Assembly: GCA_007694945.1 (NCBI GenBank)
Contig: REER01000052.1
Location: forward strand, 1-35,254
DNA: 35,254 nucleotides
Direction of reading: 5' to 3'
Origin: Paracoccaceae bacterium
GTDB taxonomy: Bacteria > Pseudomonadota > Alphaproteobacteria > Rhodobacterales > Rhodobacteraceae
Below the pieces are notes generated by a model that saw only the letters and a list, made by a program, of their open reading frames with translations, had not been told where the DNA came from and searched no databases. Shown one piece after another: positions 1 through 6,937 of this stretch (position 1 is its first letter; each line of letters starts with the position of its first letter). The position numbers and the translations under genes are program-made.

Positions 1-254
1 CTGGCGCTCTTTCGGTTGGTCTGGATGACCTGACCGAGTAGGGTCGGCCCTTTGCTGACGGTTGGTCTTTCATGCGAGTGTCATCGATCCGGACATTCCG
101 GTAGCGCGCAGCATAGCCTACCGCAGATATTTGGTCGTGAATCGAAAGGCGAACGGTAGCACCATCGGTGTTAGGCAATAACATTCGACCTGTGTCCAGA
201 TTCTCGTGAAGAACACACCCGGTTTTTATGTTTATCTGACGCCATCCTGCCCGC
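1..254. other. Left-end stretch with no assigned gene
   Basis: No gene can be named here. On the minus strand one reading frame stays open from about 259 to the window edge. It reads GRMLLPNTDGATV followed by AARYRNVRIDD, lacks a convincing start or ribosome binding site, and directly follows the dctM stop codon. On the plus strand the first 36 bases could encode a protein tail ending LDDLTE before a stop at 37-39. Either could be the edge of a gene lying mostly outside the window, or decayed coding DNA. No hairpin terminator for the TRAP operon was found between the dctM stop and the edge. Confidence 0.3.
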
Positions 255-1541
255 TCACATAAATCCGAGCAGCCGGGGAAGCCAAAGCGAGAAGGCCGGA
301 ATAAAGGTTACCAACAGCGCCACGGGCACTGCGACCGTCAGGATCATCATGATCGCGGGCTTGATCGAATGATGCACGGACACCTTTCCGATCCGGCATG
401 CCATATAGAGACAAGGTGCAACAGGTGGGCTGTTCGCGCCGATGACGACCGAGCAGGCCACGATCGCCCCGTAATGCACTGGATTGACACCGTGCAATTC
501 CATCAATGGCATAAACAGCGGCGCAATTACGACTGTTACCGAGAGATCGTCCATCACCATGCCGACTAGGATCAGAAACAGATTGACCATCAGCAGCACG
601 AGGATTCGCTCGTCGGTGATCAGAGAGACGGCGCGGGTCAGGTCCTGCGGCACACCCTCGAATGCGAGGATGCGTCCGATCATGAAGGAAAAAAGCAGGA
701 TCAGAATAATCGTTCCGGTCGTTTCGCCAGCTGCTACCAGACTGTCGCGGAACTTACGGAAAGTCAGGTCCCGATAGATGAAGAAGCCAATCAGCGTTGC
801 GAAGACCACAGCGATCGCCGCAGCCTCGGTCGGAGTAAAATAGCCCCCGTAGATACCGCCAAGAATAATGAACGGCAGCGCAAGCCCCGGTAGCGCGCGC
901 CAGGTCAGGCCGAGCGTCGTGCTGTCTTTTTCAAGCGGCAGTCCGGTGCCTTCTGGTTTGTTTCTGAAGACGATCCGGTTGAACAGGATCAATCCGAGCG
1001 CCAGCATCAGACCAGGCACGAGGGTGGCGGCAAATAGCGCGGTGATCGACTGGCGGGTGACTACGCCGAACAGGATCAGTGTGATTGAGGGGGGTATCAG
1101 TATACCGATGAGCGAGGACAAGCCAAGCAGCGCGCTTGAATAACCACGCTCATAACCGCGTTGGGCCAGTGGATCGATCATGATGGTGCCTACCGAGGCG
1201 ATCGCGGCGGTTGCTGTGCCGGAAATCGCTCCGAACACCGTTGAGGACATGACCATCGAGGCGCCAAGACCGCCCTTGCGGCCCCGCATCATGCGCTCGA
1301 TGAACGCGATCAGGCGCTGCGCGATGCCACCCGACTGCATCAGGTAGCCGGCCAGAACGAACAAGGGCAGTGCCAGCAGGATGACTGAATCAAGCGACCG
1401 ATAACCTTGCAGCAACAACGTGGCCGTATTTGCCTCGTAGGCCCAGACGAGATAGAGCAACACACCAGCAAACGACCACGCTACCGGCACGCCCAGAATC
1501 ATGAAAAGCAAAAGCAGGCCGATTCCGACCAGAGGGATCAT
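255..1541 (-). CDS. dctM: TRAP transporter large permease subunit (DctM)
   Basis: Large inner-membrane subunit of a tripartite ATP-independent periplasmic transporter. It forms the ion-coupled path that moves a solute, usually an organic acid, handed over by the DctP binding protein. The 428-residue protein is almost wholly hydrophobic with a dozen or so membrane segments, and has the family's glycine/alanine-rich stretches such as SGTATAAIASVGTIMIDP and GGIYGGYFTPTEAAA. An upstream in-frame start would add 50 polar residues that are really the dctQ end in another frame. I chose MIPLVGIG because its ATG overlaps the dctQ stop codon (ATGA), implying translational coupling. The 428-residue length matches stand-alone DctM proteins. 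Substrate cannot be told from sequence. Confidence 0.93.
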   Translation of the reverse strand: MIPLVGIGLLLLFMILGVPVAWSFAGVLLYLVWAYEANTATLLLQGYRSLDSVILLALPLFVLAGYLMQSGGIAQRLIAFIERMMRGRKGGLGASMVMSSTVFGAISGTATAAIASVGTIMIDPLAQRGYERGYSSALLGLSSLIGILIPPSITLILFGVVTRQSITALFAATLVPGLMLALGLILFNRIVFRNKPEGTGLPLEKDSTTLGLTWRALPGLALPFIILGGIYGGYFTPTEAAAIAVVFATLIGFFIYRDLTFRKFRDSLVAAGETTGTIILILLFSFMIGRILAFEGVPQDLTRAVSLITDERILVLLMVNLFLILVGMVMDDLSVTVVIAPLFMPLMELHGVNPVHYGAIVACSVVIGANSPPVAPCLYMACRIGKVSVHHSIKPAIMMILTVAVPVALLVTFIPAFSLWLPRLLGFM

Positions 1542-2041
1542 GGCTGCTTGCTCCTGAAGCTGATGGCTGCCACGAAGAGATCTCGAACCGCGTAGATCAC
1601 TGCAAAGCCTGCCGCAACTATGATGGCTGACTGCGCCCAGAGCTGCGACAGCCCAAGCGCGGGCGTCCGTTGCGGGCGAGTAGTGGCCCAATTCAGCAGA
1701 TCGAGGGCGAGGCGCGCGAAGAAAATCGTGATGAATAGAACGATCAGAGAGTTCACCAGCGCCAGCACTGACGCCCAGCGGGGGTTAGCGATTTTGCTGG
1801 CAAGATAATCGACAGTGATGTGCTCTCGGTTGCGCAGGGCGACGATGGCACCAATCATGTATAGCCACATCGCTGCCATAAGGGCCAATTCGTGAATGCC
1901 CATCCAAGATGTTCCGATGGCCAGTCGGTCAAGCACAAGGAAGGCCACAAGGATGATCAGGATAATCGATGCCAGGATGATCACCCATCCTGCCAGATGC
2001 ATGAGCATGCGATCCAGCTTTCTGAAAAACTCAATGATCAT
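1538..2041 (-). CDS. dctQ: TRAP transporter small permease subunit (DctQ)
   Basis: Small four-helix membrane subunit of the TRAP transporter, which pairs with DctM. The 167 residues hold four hydrophobic segments (roughly 15-40, 50-70, 90-115 and 130-155). The segment around MAAMWLYMIGAIVALRNREHITVD is typical, with the NREHITVD loop common in DctQ proteins. It ends with an arginine/lysine-rich cytoplasmic tail. The gene lies 75 bases after dctP and overlaps dctM by four bases, so the order is dctP-dctQ-dctM in one operon. The gap to dctP contains a strong hairpin that may lower expression of the two membrane subunits relative to the binding protein. Confidence 0.92.
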   Translation of the reverse strand: MIIEFFRKLDRMLMHLAGWVIILASIILIILVAFLVLDRLAIGTSWMGIHELALMAAMWLYMIGAIVALRNREHITVDYLASKIANPRWASVLALVNSLIVLFITIFFARLALDLLNWATTRPQRTPALGLSQLWAQSAIIVAAGFAVIYAVRDLFVAAISFRSKQP

Positions 2042-2083
2042 TGAGTGCTTCCTGCAGAATCAATATCGCTGAAGTTATGGGAA

Positions 2084-2105
2084 GCCGGGGGCAAGCACCC
2101 CCGGC
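2084..2105 (-). other. GC-rich stem-loop between dctP and dctQ
   Basis: GCCGGGGG (2084-2091) and CCCCCGGC (2098-2105) form a perfect 8-bp stem with a 6-base loop. On the minus-strand transcript no U run follows, so it is more likely a partial terminator or an RNA-stabilising hairpin after dctP than a full stop. Such hairpins are common after genes for binding proteins needed in excess over their permeases. Confidence 0.6.
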
Positions 2106-2116
2106 CAGCGGCAATC

Positions 2117-3127
2117 TTACCGTGCACGTTCGCGGATCAGGTCCATGATTTCGGCCCCGATCTCGGCATCCATCTGAGGCCACACGACGCTCCGCACCTT
2201 CTCTGCAAGAGCGGCAAGCTGTTCGTCGCTGGGCAGGATATACTCCATGCCAGATTCCTGCGCGAGCGCGATGTAATGCTCATCCTCGGCCCGCGCGCTT
2301 TCGAAGCGTGCCGCCATCTGTTCCACGGCGGTGGTACGGATCAGGTCCTGATGCTCGGGCGAGAGGCGCTCGAATGATGCCTGGTTGGCCAACAGGTTCC
2401 CGGTCACGAAGTTGTGGCGGGTCTGTACATAATAGTCGAGCACGTCGCGGAAGTATTCGTAATCCCAGTAGATGACATTCCCCGCCTCGCCATCGACGAC
2501 GCCGGTCTGGATCGAGGTGAAAACCTCACCCCATGCGATCGCTGCGGTTTGATAGCCCATTGCCTGAAGTGTCTGTGCGATGGGGTAGAAGGGTGGCACG
2601 CGCACACGCATCCCAGCGCTTTGTGCCTCTTCGACCGTTATGGCATGCCGGCCCCGGGTCGCCACGCCATTGAATCCTTCTGGCCAAGCCCCGAAATAGA
2701 CTAGGCCAATATCATTAAAGACAACGTTGAGCACACCGTTGACCCAGCCACCTGGGCGATAGGCCTCAAAGGCGTCTTCCCAGGTGGTAACCATATACGG
2801 CGTGTTCAGGACGCCGATCCGTGCGTCATAAGATGTCGACGGCCAGCTGAGCATCAGATCGACCTCACCTGCGACAAACAGGTCGAATACCTCGAGCTGA
2901 TTGCCGAGTTCTTCCTGATAGAAGACCCGCACCTGAAGCTCACCGTCTGAGCCTTCTTCGATAGCCCTAGCCCAGTCAGCTATGGCGTTCCCTGATGGCG
3001 AACCAGCCGCACCCGAGTCCGTGGCGACTCGCAATGTCGTCTGCGCATGACCCGCAGCACTCAGCATCAGGATACCACCAGATGCGATCAGCGTGGCAGC
3101 GGCGAAGCTGCTCAAGATGTTCTTCAT
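2117..3127 (-). CDS. dctP: TRAP transporter substrate-binding protein (DctP family)
   Basis: Periplasmic solute receptor that captures substrate and delivers it to DctQM. The 336-residue product starts with a signal peptide (MKNILSSFAAATLIASGGIL, likely cut after GHA), followed by the mature start TTLRVATDSG. The segment around GMRVRVPPFYP carries the conserved arginine that contacts the substrate carboxylate in this family, and the later GVVDGEAGN stretch is also typical. A longer frame adds ten residues, but GGGGAG lies seven bases before the chosen ATG, so this start is preferred. It is the first gene of the operon and is transcribed away from the TetR-type regulator. The substrate is unknown; an organic acid is the family default. 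Confidence 0.92.
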   Translation of the reverse strand: MKNILSSFAAATLIASGGILMLSAAGHAQTTLRVATDSGAAGSPSGNAIADWARAIEEGSDGELQVRVFYQEELGNQLEVFDLFVAGEVDLMLSWPSTSYDARIGVLNTPYMVTTWEDAFEAYRPGGWVNGVLNVVFNDIGLVYFGAWPEGFNGVATRGRHAITVEEAQSAGMRVRVPPFYPIAQTLQAMGYQTAAIAWGEVFTSIQTGVVDGEAGNVIYWDYEYFRDVLDYYVQTRHNFVTGNLLANQASFERLSPEHQDLIRTTAVEQMAARFESARAEDEHYIALAQESGMEYILPSDEQLAALAEKVRSVVWPQMDAEIGAEIMDLIRERAR

Positions 3128-3158
3128 GTCTGTCTCCCCATTGGTCAAAGCCATCAAA

Positions 3159-3190
3159 TAACAGTTGTTATCTTAAAATAACGTATGTTA
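3159..3190. promoter_or_regulatory. Tandem palindromic operators between dctP and the tetR-type gene
   Basis: TAACAGTTGTTA (3159-3170) and TAACGTATGTTA (3179-3190) are two 12-bp imperfect palindromes preceded by the same AAA. They are spaced exactly 20 bp apart, about two helical turns, so dimers would bind the same DNA face. The second overlaps the predicted dctP -10 region. Their position beside a TetR-family gene suggests they are its operators, controlling both directions. The binding assignment is inference. Confidence 0.65.
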
Positions 3191-3209
3191 CGAAAGTGCC
3201 ATGTGTCAA
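3180..3209 (-). promoter_or_regulatory. Predicted promoter of the TRAP operon
   Basis: On the minus strand a perfect -35 TTGACA occupies 3204-3209. A -10-like TACGTT lies at 3180-3185 with an 18-bp spacer. The -10 falls within the palindrome at 3179-3190, which would let a bound repressor block RNA polymerase. Confidence 0.5.
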
Positions 3210-3253
3210 CCCTCATGGAATAGACTGCACTCATGGGCTCCGAGGTAAAACGA

Positions 3254-3892
3254 ATGCGACGTCGTGGCGAATTGTCTAGACAAGACTGGATTGAGGCGGC
3301 ACGCGATATACTGATTAACGGTGGGAAAGCATCGCTCAGCCTTCGCGGACTTTCAGAGGCTCTGGGTGTCACCACCGGTGCCTTCTATTCGCTCTTCACA
3401 AATCTGGACGAACTGCATGACGCGATCCTGGAGGAATGGATCAAGCAGAATTCGGAACCATTAACGCGTGCTATTGAAGCCGCTGGTTCAGATGGTATGG
3501 AGCAGTATCTTGCCTATGTGCGAGAGCTGGTTCTTGGGACCCATTTCGATCCGCGCTTTGACAACGCGATCAGAGATTGGGCGCATAGCTCGCAAAAAAC
3601 GGCCGCAGTGCTTCGGGACGTCGAAGCCCGCCGTGTTGAAGAATTGAGGCGGGTCTTTCTGGCGATGGGATTCACTGGGAAAGCTGCGTTGATACGCGCA
3701 CGCGTCACCTACTTTCATCAGGTTGGGTACAACGCTATGCAGATCAAAGAAACGCTGGAAGAGCGGTTGACCAATATTCCTTACTATGCCGAAATCCTGA
3801 CAGAGAGAACGGGCCTTCTTGATTGCGTCGAAGCGGAAGATGTCCGCGACGTTCTCCTTGGAAAACTCAGCCTCCAGAACATGAAGGGTTAG
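3254..3892 (+). CDS. TetR/AcrR family transcriptional regulator
   Basis: One-component regulator with an N-terminal helix-turn-helix (about residues 8-55). The motif SLRGLSEALGVTTGAFYSLFTNLDELHDAIL is the classic TetR recognition region. The rest is an all-helical ligand-binding and dimerisation domain without a recognisable ligand signature. I chose the ATG at 3254 because GAGG lies eight bases before it. An ATG at 3233 would add seven residues but has only a weak binding site. It is divergent from the TRAP operon and shares its operator-bearing promoter, so it likely represses transport genes until an inducer, perhaps the transported solute, binds. Family assignment is firm; the target is inferred. 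Confidence 0.9.
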   Translation: MRRRGELSRQDWIEAARDILINGGKASLSLRGLSEALGVTTGAFYSLFTNLDELHDAILEEWIKQNSEPLTRAIEAAGSDGMEQYLAYVRELVLGTHFDPRFDNAIRDWAHSSQKTAAVLRDVEARRVEELRRVFLAMGFTGKAALIRARVTYFHQVGYNAMQIKETLEERLTNIPYYAEILTERTGLLDCVEAEDVRDVLLGKLSLQNMKG

Positions 3893-4151
3893 AAGCTAAC
3901 TGTTTCACCTCGGATGTTCACATCTACCATCGGCGATCTGCCCTGTTCATGGAAACCGCGTAAAAGGTTATACTTTGCATTACTGCCGACCATGGCGACG
4001 TTGCGAGCGGCAGCTTTCGCAGAATCCTGAGGATTCATTTCTGCAAGATCACAGTCGGCAAACCGCCCTTCGCGTCGGCAATGCCGCAACAGCGAAGGAT
4101 ATCTGCGCAGGCGCAGCGAACTGCAGAAAGGTCCCACAAAGCCGCCATCCC
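3893..4151. other. Intergenic stretch with a doubtful small reading frame
   Basis: A minus-strand frame of 88 residues starts with GTG overlapping the stop of the neighbouring reductase (GTGA) and ends at 3889, overlapping the regulator's stop. Its product (FCSSLRLRRYPSLLRHCRR at the start) is rich in Arg and Ser, has no domain I recognise, and lacks a signal peptide. The DNA, especially about 4010-4150, resembles the dispersed intergenic repeats of Rhodobacteraceae more than a gene, though that resemblance is from memory. I do not call a protein here. Confidence 0.35.
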
Positions 4152-5597
4152 TCACCCCAACCCCACAAACCCCGCCACGCCTAGCGCCAGTGCGGCGCCC
4201 ACGCTCAGGATATTGCGCGTGCGGGCGCGGTCCTGGCGCGAACGGGCGCTGCCGGCATAATCGAAGCGTTCATAGACGACATGGCGCATCGGCATACCCA
4301 GATCGAGCAGCGTGTCCGACACCACCACCACCATCGGCCCCGGCCCGCAGATCAGAGCGCGCGCGGTCGTCGCGTCGAGCCCGTCGAGCATCTCGGCCAG
4401 CCGCTCGCGCGTCAGCCGCCCCTGCAGCACATCGCCTTCGACCGGCCCGTCCTCGCTGAGCAGCCACAGATTCAGGTCCAGCGTCTCCATGGCTGCGTGA
4501 ATCTCGTCGAGACAGGCGAAATTCGCGGGCTGGCCGACGGCATAGGCGAGCCTTATGGGACGGGTTTCACCGCGCGTGATACAATCTCGCAGGATGCCGA
4601 TCAGCGGCGCGATCCCCACCCCGCCTCCGATCAGCAGGAGCGCTTCGCCCCCCTGCGCCTCGAGCGTGAATTCGCCATAGGGCCCGTCAATGCCGATCAC
4701 GCGCCCCTCGGGCAAGGTGCCGATCTGGTCGGTGAAATCGCCCGCCTCCTTGATCAGCAGGCTCAGCCCCTCTCGCCGCGGGCTGTCCGAGATTGAGAAC
4801 GGATGGTCGAAGAGCGGGAAGCGGCGCTTGCCCTCACTCATCCAGACGAATTGCCCGGCGTGATAGGGCAGGGGTGGCGTGCCGGGGTCGGGCTGGATGT
4901 CGAGCTCCCACATGCGATCGGCGCGTTTTGTGACGGCGGCCAGCCGCCAGGGTCGGTGATGCAGCCGCCACCAGCGCCAGCCATAGAGCACGGTCATGAC
5001 CGCCAGCACCGCCAGCGCCACCAGCCCCCAGAACCCCGCCAGCACCCCCTGTGCGCTGAACCGCCCCACAGCCACGGCGTGATGCAGCCCGCCCAGCACC
5101 GCGGTCAGCCCGAGCAGGAGATGGACCGCGCGCCAGGCTTCATAGGGCCAGGGCAGCAGGTCGCGCAGCACCGAAGAGAGGATGAGCAGCACCAGCGCGC
5201 CAAGGGCCACGACACCGCTGAGATAGGCGGGGTCGGTGAGGTAGAAGTGCAGGCGAATCCAGCCCAGTTCCGGGTCATCCATCCATGTCGGCAGCACATA
5301 GGCCAGCGGGTGCAGCACCAGCGCGAGCGCGACCCAGAGCGCAGCGATCTTGTGGAAGGCCATGATCTTGTCGATGCCAAGCCGCCCGGAGATACCTTCA
5401 AACCGCCCCGAGGTCACGAATTGCACCGCCATCCCCCAGAGCGCGATCAGCCCCATCGCTGCAGCGGCCAGTTCCCACGGGTCGGCGGGGGCAACCGATT
5501 GCGTAAGTGCGAGAGCCAGCGGCAGGAAAGCGGTGAGCAGATAGGCTGCTGCCAGAGCAGGGCCGGAGAGGCGGGGAAGGGCGGGTTGTGCTTGCAT
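4152..5597 (-). CDS. Ferric-reductase-like membrane flavoprotein (FAD/NAD(P)H oxidoreductase)
   Basis: Membrane electron-transfer protein of 481 residues. The first ~210 residues hold about six membrane segments of the ferric-reductase/NOX type, with histidines at 82, 96, 159, 172 and 173 as candidate b-heme ligands. A cytoplasmic ferredoxin-reductase module follows: FAD-binding HPFSIS (265-270) preceded by YHAGQFVWM, then the NAD(P)-binding GGGVGIAPL (324-332) and ALICGPGPM. An unusual extra hydrophobic helix closes the C-terminus after the NAD domain. It should carry electrons from NAD(P)H across the membrane. The divergent neighbour encodes a pentaheme cytochrome, a plausible periplasmic partner, and a shared FNR-type box suggests oxygen control. 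The acceptor is unknown. Confidence 0.85.
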   Translation of the reverse strand: MQAQPALPRLSGPALAAAYLLTAFLPLALALTQSVAPADPWELAAAAMGLIALWGMAVQFVTSGRFEGISGRLGIDKIMAFHKIAALWVALALVLHPLAYVLPTWMDDPELGWIRLHFYLTDPAYLSGVVALGALVLLILSSVLRDLLPWPYEAWRAVHLLLGLTAVLGGLHHAVAVGRFSAQGVLAGFWGLVALAVLAVMTVLYGWRWWRLHHRPWRLAAVTKRADRMWELDIQPDPGTPPLPYHAGQFVWMSEGKRRFPLFDHPFSISDSPRREGLSLLIKEAGDFTDQIGTLPEGRVIGIDGPYGEFTLEAQGGEALLLIGGGVGIAPLIGILRDCITRGETRPIRLAYAVGQPANFACLDEIHAAMETLDLNLWLLSEDGPVEGDVLQGRLTRERLAEMLDGLDATTARALICGPGPMVVVVSDTLLDLGMPMRHVVYERFDYAGSARSRQDRARTRNILSVGAALALGVAGFVGLG

Positions 5598-5620
5598 GAT
5601 ACTCGGGATCAGGTCATCCT

Positions 5621-5630
5621 TGAGATAGTT
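5621..5630 (-). promoter_or_regulatory. Possible -10 region of the reductase gene
   Basis: On the minus strand AACTATCTCA (complement of 5621-5630) contains a -10-like ACTATC. The FNR-type box centre (5660.5) would lie near -41.5 from a start point around 5619, the position used by activating FNR proteins. Weak sequence match; the support is the geometry. Confidence 0.3.
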
Positions 5631-5653
5631 TTGTCAAGAAAACTGCATATGCC

Positions 5654-5667
5654 TTGATCCGGGTCAA
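5654..5667. promoter_or_regulatory. FNR/FnrL-type box between reductase and pentaheme cytochrome genes
   Basis: TTGATCCGGGTCAA matches the FNR consensus TTGAT-N4-ATCAA at nine of ten conserved positions. Its centre is about 63-66 bp from the start codon of each divergent gene, so one site could activate both. FNR/FnrL proteins switch on genes when oxygen is low. Confidence 0.7.
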
Positions 5668-5726
5668 TGGTGGAGGGCCCTTGTTGTCCTAGCCTGTCGG
5701 GATCATCTGCCCGCATGGAGGACATG

Positions 5727-6803
5727 ATGCGCCTGCTTTTCATCCCGCTTATCGCATGTCTGGCCTTTCCGGCCTCGGCCCTGCGCGCCGAGGAGGGGCT
5801 GGAGGGGCTCGAACGTCTGATCGCTGCCTGGCTCGACTCGCCGCATGGCGATTATCAGTCGCTCTCCTTCACTTATTGGAACGAACAGGGCGAAGTGCCC
5901 GAAAATTGTGCGATGTGTCATTCCGAGACAGGCTTTATGGATTTTCTGGGCGTTGGTGGACTGACAGCCGGCGGCGTCGATCATCCCGGCACGATCAACA
6001 CGGTCATCGGGTGCGCGTCATGTCACACCGCCGAGGCGCATGCGCTGGATGCGGTGACCTTCCCCTCCGGGATCGAGGTGGCGGAGCTGGGGTCTTCGGC
6101 GACCTGCATGGTCTGTCATCAGGGGCGCCAGTCGAGCGATCAGGTAGCGGAACGGGTTGCGGGCAAGGCGCTGGATCAGGTCTCGGATGAACTGGCCTTC
6201 CTGAACATCCATTACGCGGCCTCGGCGGCGACGATGCTCGGATCGGTCGCGCGGCCGGGCTATCAGTATGAAGGGCGGTCCTATGCGGGCCAATTCATGC
6301 ATGTGCCGGGTGCCGATACCTGTGTCGCCTGCCACGAGCCGCATAGCACGCAGGTCGAACCCGATGGCTGTCTGGCCTGCCATCGTGGCGTGGAAGAGAT
6401 GCGCGACATCCGCACCCAGCATCAGGATTTTGCGGGCACCGGGGATCGTTCGGGTGGAATCCATGCTGAGATCATGGCGCTGCATGGCCAGTTGCTGGAT
6501 GCGATCCGCCTTTATGCTGTAGAGGTGGCGGGCACGCCAATCGCCTATTTCAGCGGCTTCCCCTATTTCTTCAACGACCCGACCGGGACTGGGGATCTGC
6601 CCTCTGAACTGGCCACGCGCGACAACCGCTATCAGAGCTGGACACCGCGCCTGTTGAAGGCGGCGTATAATTATCAGGTCGTGGCCAAGGACCCGGGCGG
6701 ATATGTCCATAACCCGCGCTACATGCTGCAGCTCTTGCATGATTCGCTGGCCGATCTGGCCGAGACGGTGGAGATTGATATCTCGCGGATCATCCGGCCA
6801 TGA
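5727..6803 (+). CDS. Secreted pentaheme cytochrome c
   Basis: Periplasmic multiheme c-type cytochrome of 358 residues. A signal peptide (MRLLFIPLIACLAFPASALRA) is followed by five CXXCH heme-attachment sites: CAMCH (61-65), CASCH (96-100), CMVCH (127-131), CVACH (199-203) and CLACH (215-219). The ~140-residue C-terminal part has no CXXCH, but has the pattern AAYNYQVVAKDPGGYVHNPRY often seen near the end of multiheme cytochromes. GGAGG sits five bases before the chosen ATG; an in-frame ATG immediately before it and longer starts are less likely. It is divergent from the membrane flavoprotein with an FNR-type box between them, which suggests a low-oxygen electron-transfer pair. I cannot assign a named enzyme; it is not NrfA-like in its visible motifs. 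Confidence 0.88.
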   Translation: MRLLFIPLIACLAFPASALRAEEGLEGLERLIAAWLDSPHGDYQSLSFTYWNEQGEVPENCAMCHSETGFMDFLGVGGLTAGGVDHPGTINTVIGCASCHTAEAHALDAVTFPSGIEVAELGSSATCMVCHQGRQSSDQVAERVAGKALDQVSDELAFLNIHYAASAATMLGSVARPGYQYEGRSYAGQFMHVPGADTCVACHEPHSTQVEPDGCLACHRGVEEMRDIRTQHQDFAGTGDRSGGIHAEIMALHGQLLDAIRLYAVEVAGTPIAYFSGFPYFFNDPTGTGDLPSELATRDNRYQSWTPRLLKAAYNYQVVAKDPGGYVHNPRYMLQLLHDSLADLAETVEIDISRIIRP

Positions 6804-6888
6804 CGCTGGCGGTATTCCGGGGCCATGACAGGGTCAGGCGCCCGCTCGGCGTGCCCCCCCTCCCCACCCGCCCCTGCACGCCTCGCGG

Positions 6889-6922
6889 GCGCCCCGATGC
6901 TGCGCATCGGAAAAAGGGGCGC
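6889..6922. terminator. Nested inverted repeat between convergent genes
   Basis: GCGCCCC (6889-6895) pairs with GGGGCGC (6916-6922). Inside, CCGATGC (6894-6900) pairs with GCATCGG (6904-6910) around a TGC loop, followed by five A. The two pairings compete at 6894-6895. It lies between the convergent cytochrome and ribF genes and is probably a bidirectional transcription end, though the expected U run is missing on the plus strand. Confidence 0.5.
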
Positions 6923-6937
6923 ACCCCTCATGCTGGT

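Noticed and set aside
232-414. 60-residue minus-strand frame over the dctM end
   Set aside because: It is a shadow of dctM in another frame and ends in the spacer; no ribosome site.
3889-4155. Possible 88-residue minus-strand gene starting with GTG at the reductase stop
   Set aside because: Arginine/serine-rich, no domain, and the DNA looks repeat-like; kept only as a doubtful frame.
5621-5640. CTTGA and TCAAG arms 10 bases apart as a second FNR box
   Set aside because: FNR half-sites need a four-base spacer; this spacing is wrong.
4803-5657. 284-residue plus-strand frame antisense to the reductase
   Set aside because: Gln/His/Arg-rich composition typical of an antisense shadow of a GC-rich gene.
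6018-6740. 240-residue minus-strand frame antisense to the cytochrome
   Set aside because: The plus-strand frame has signal peptide and five CXXCH motifs; this one has none.
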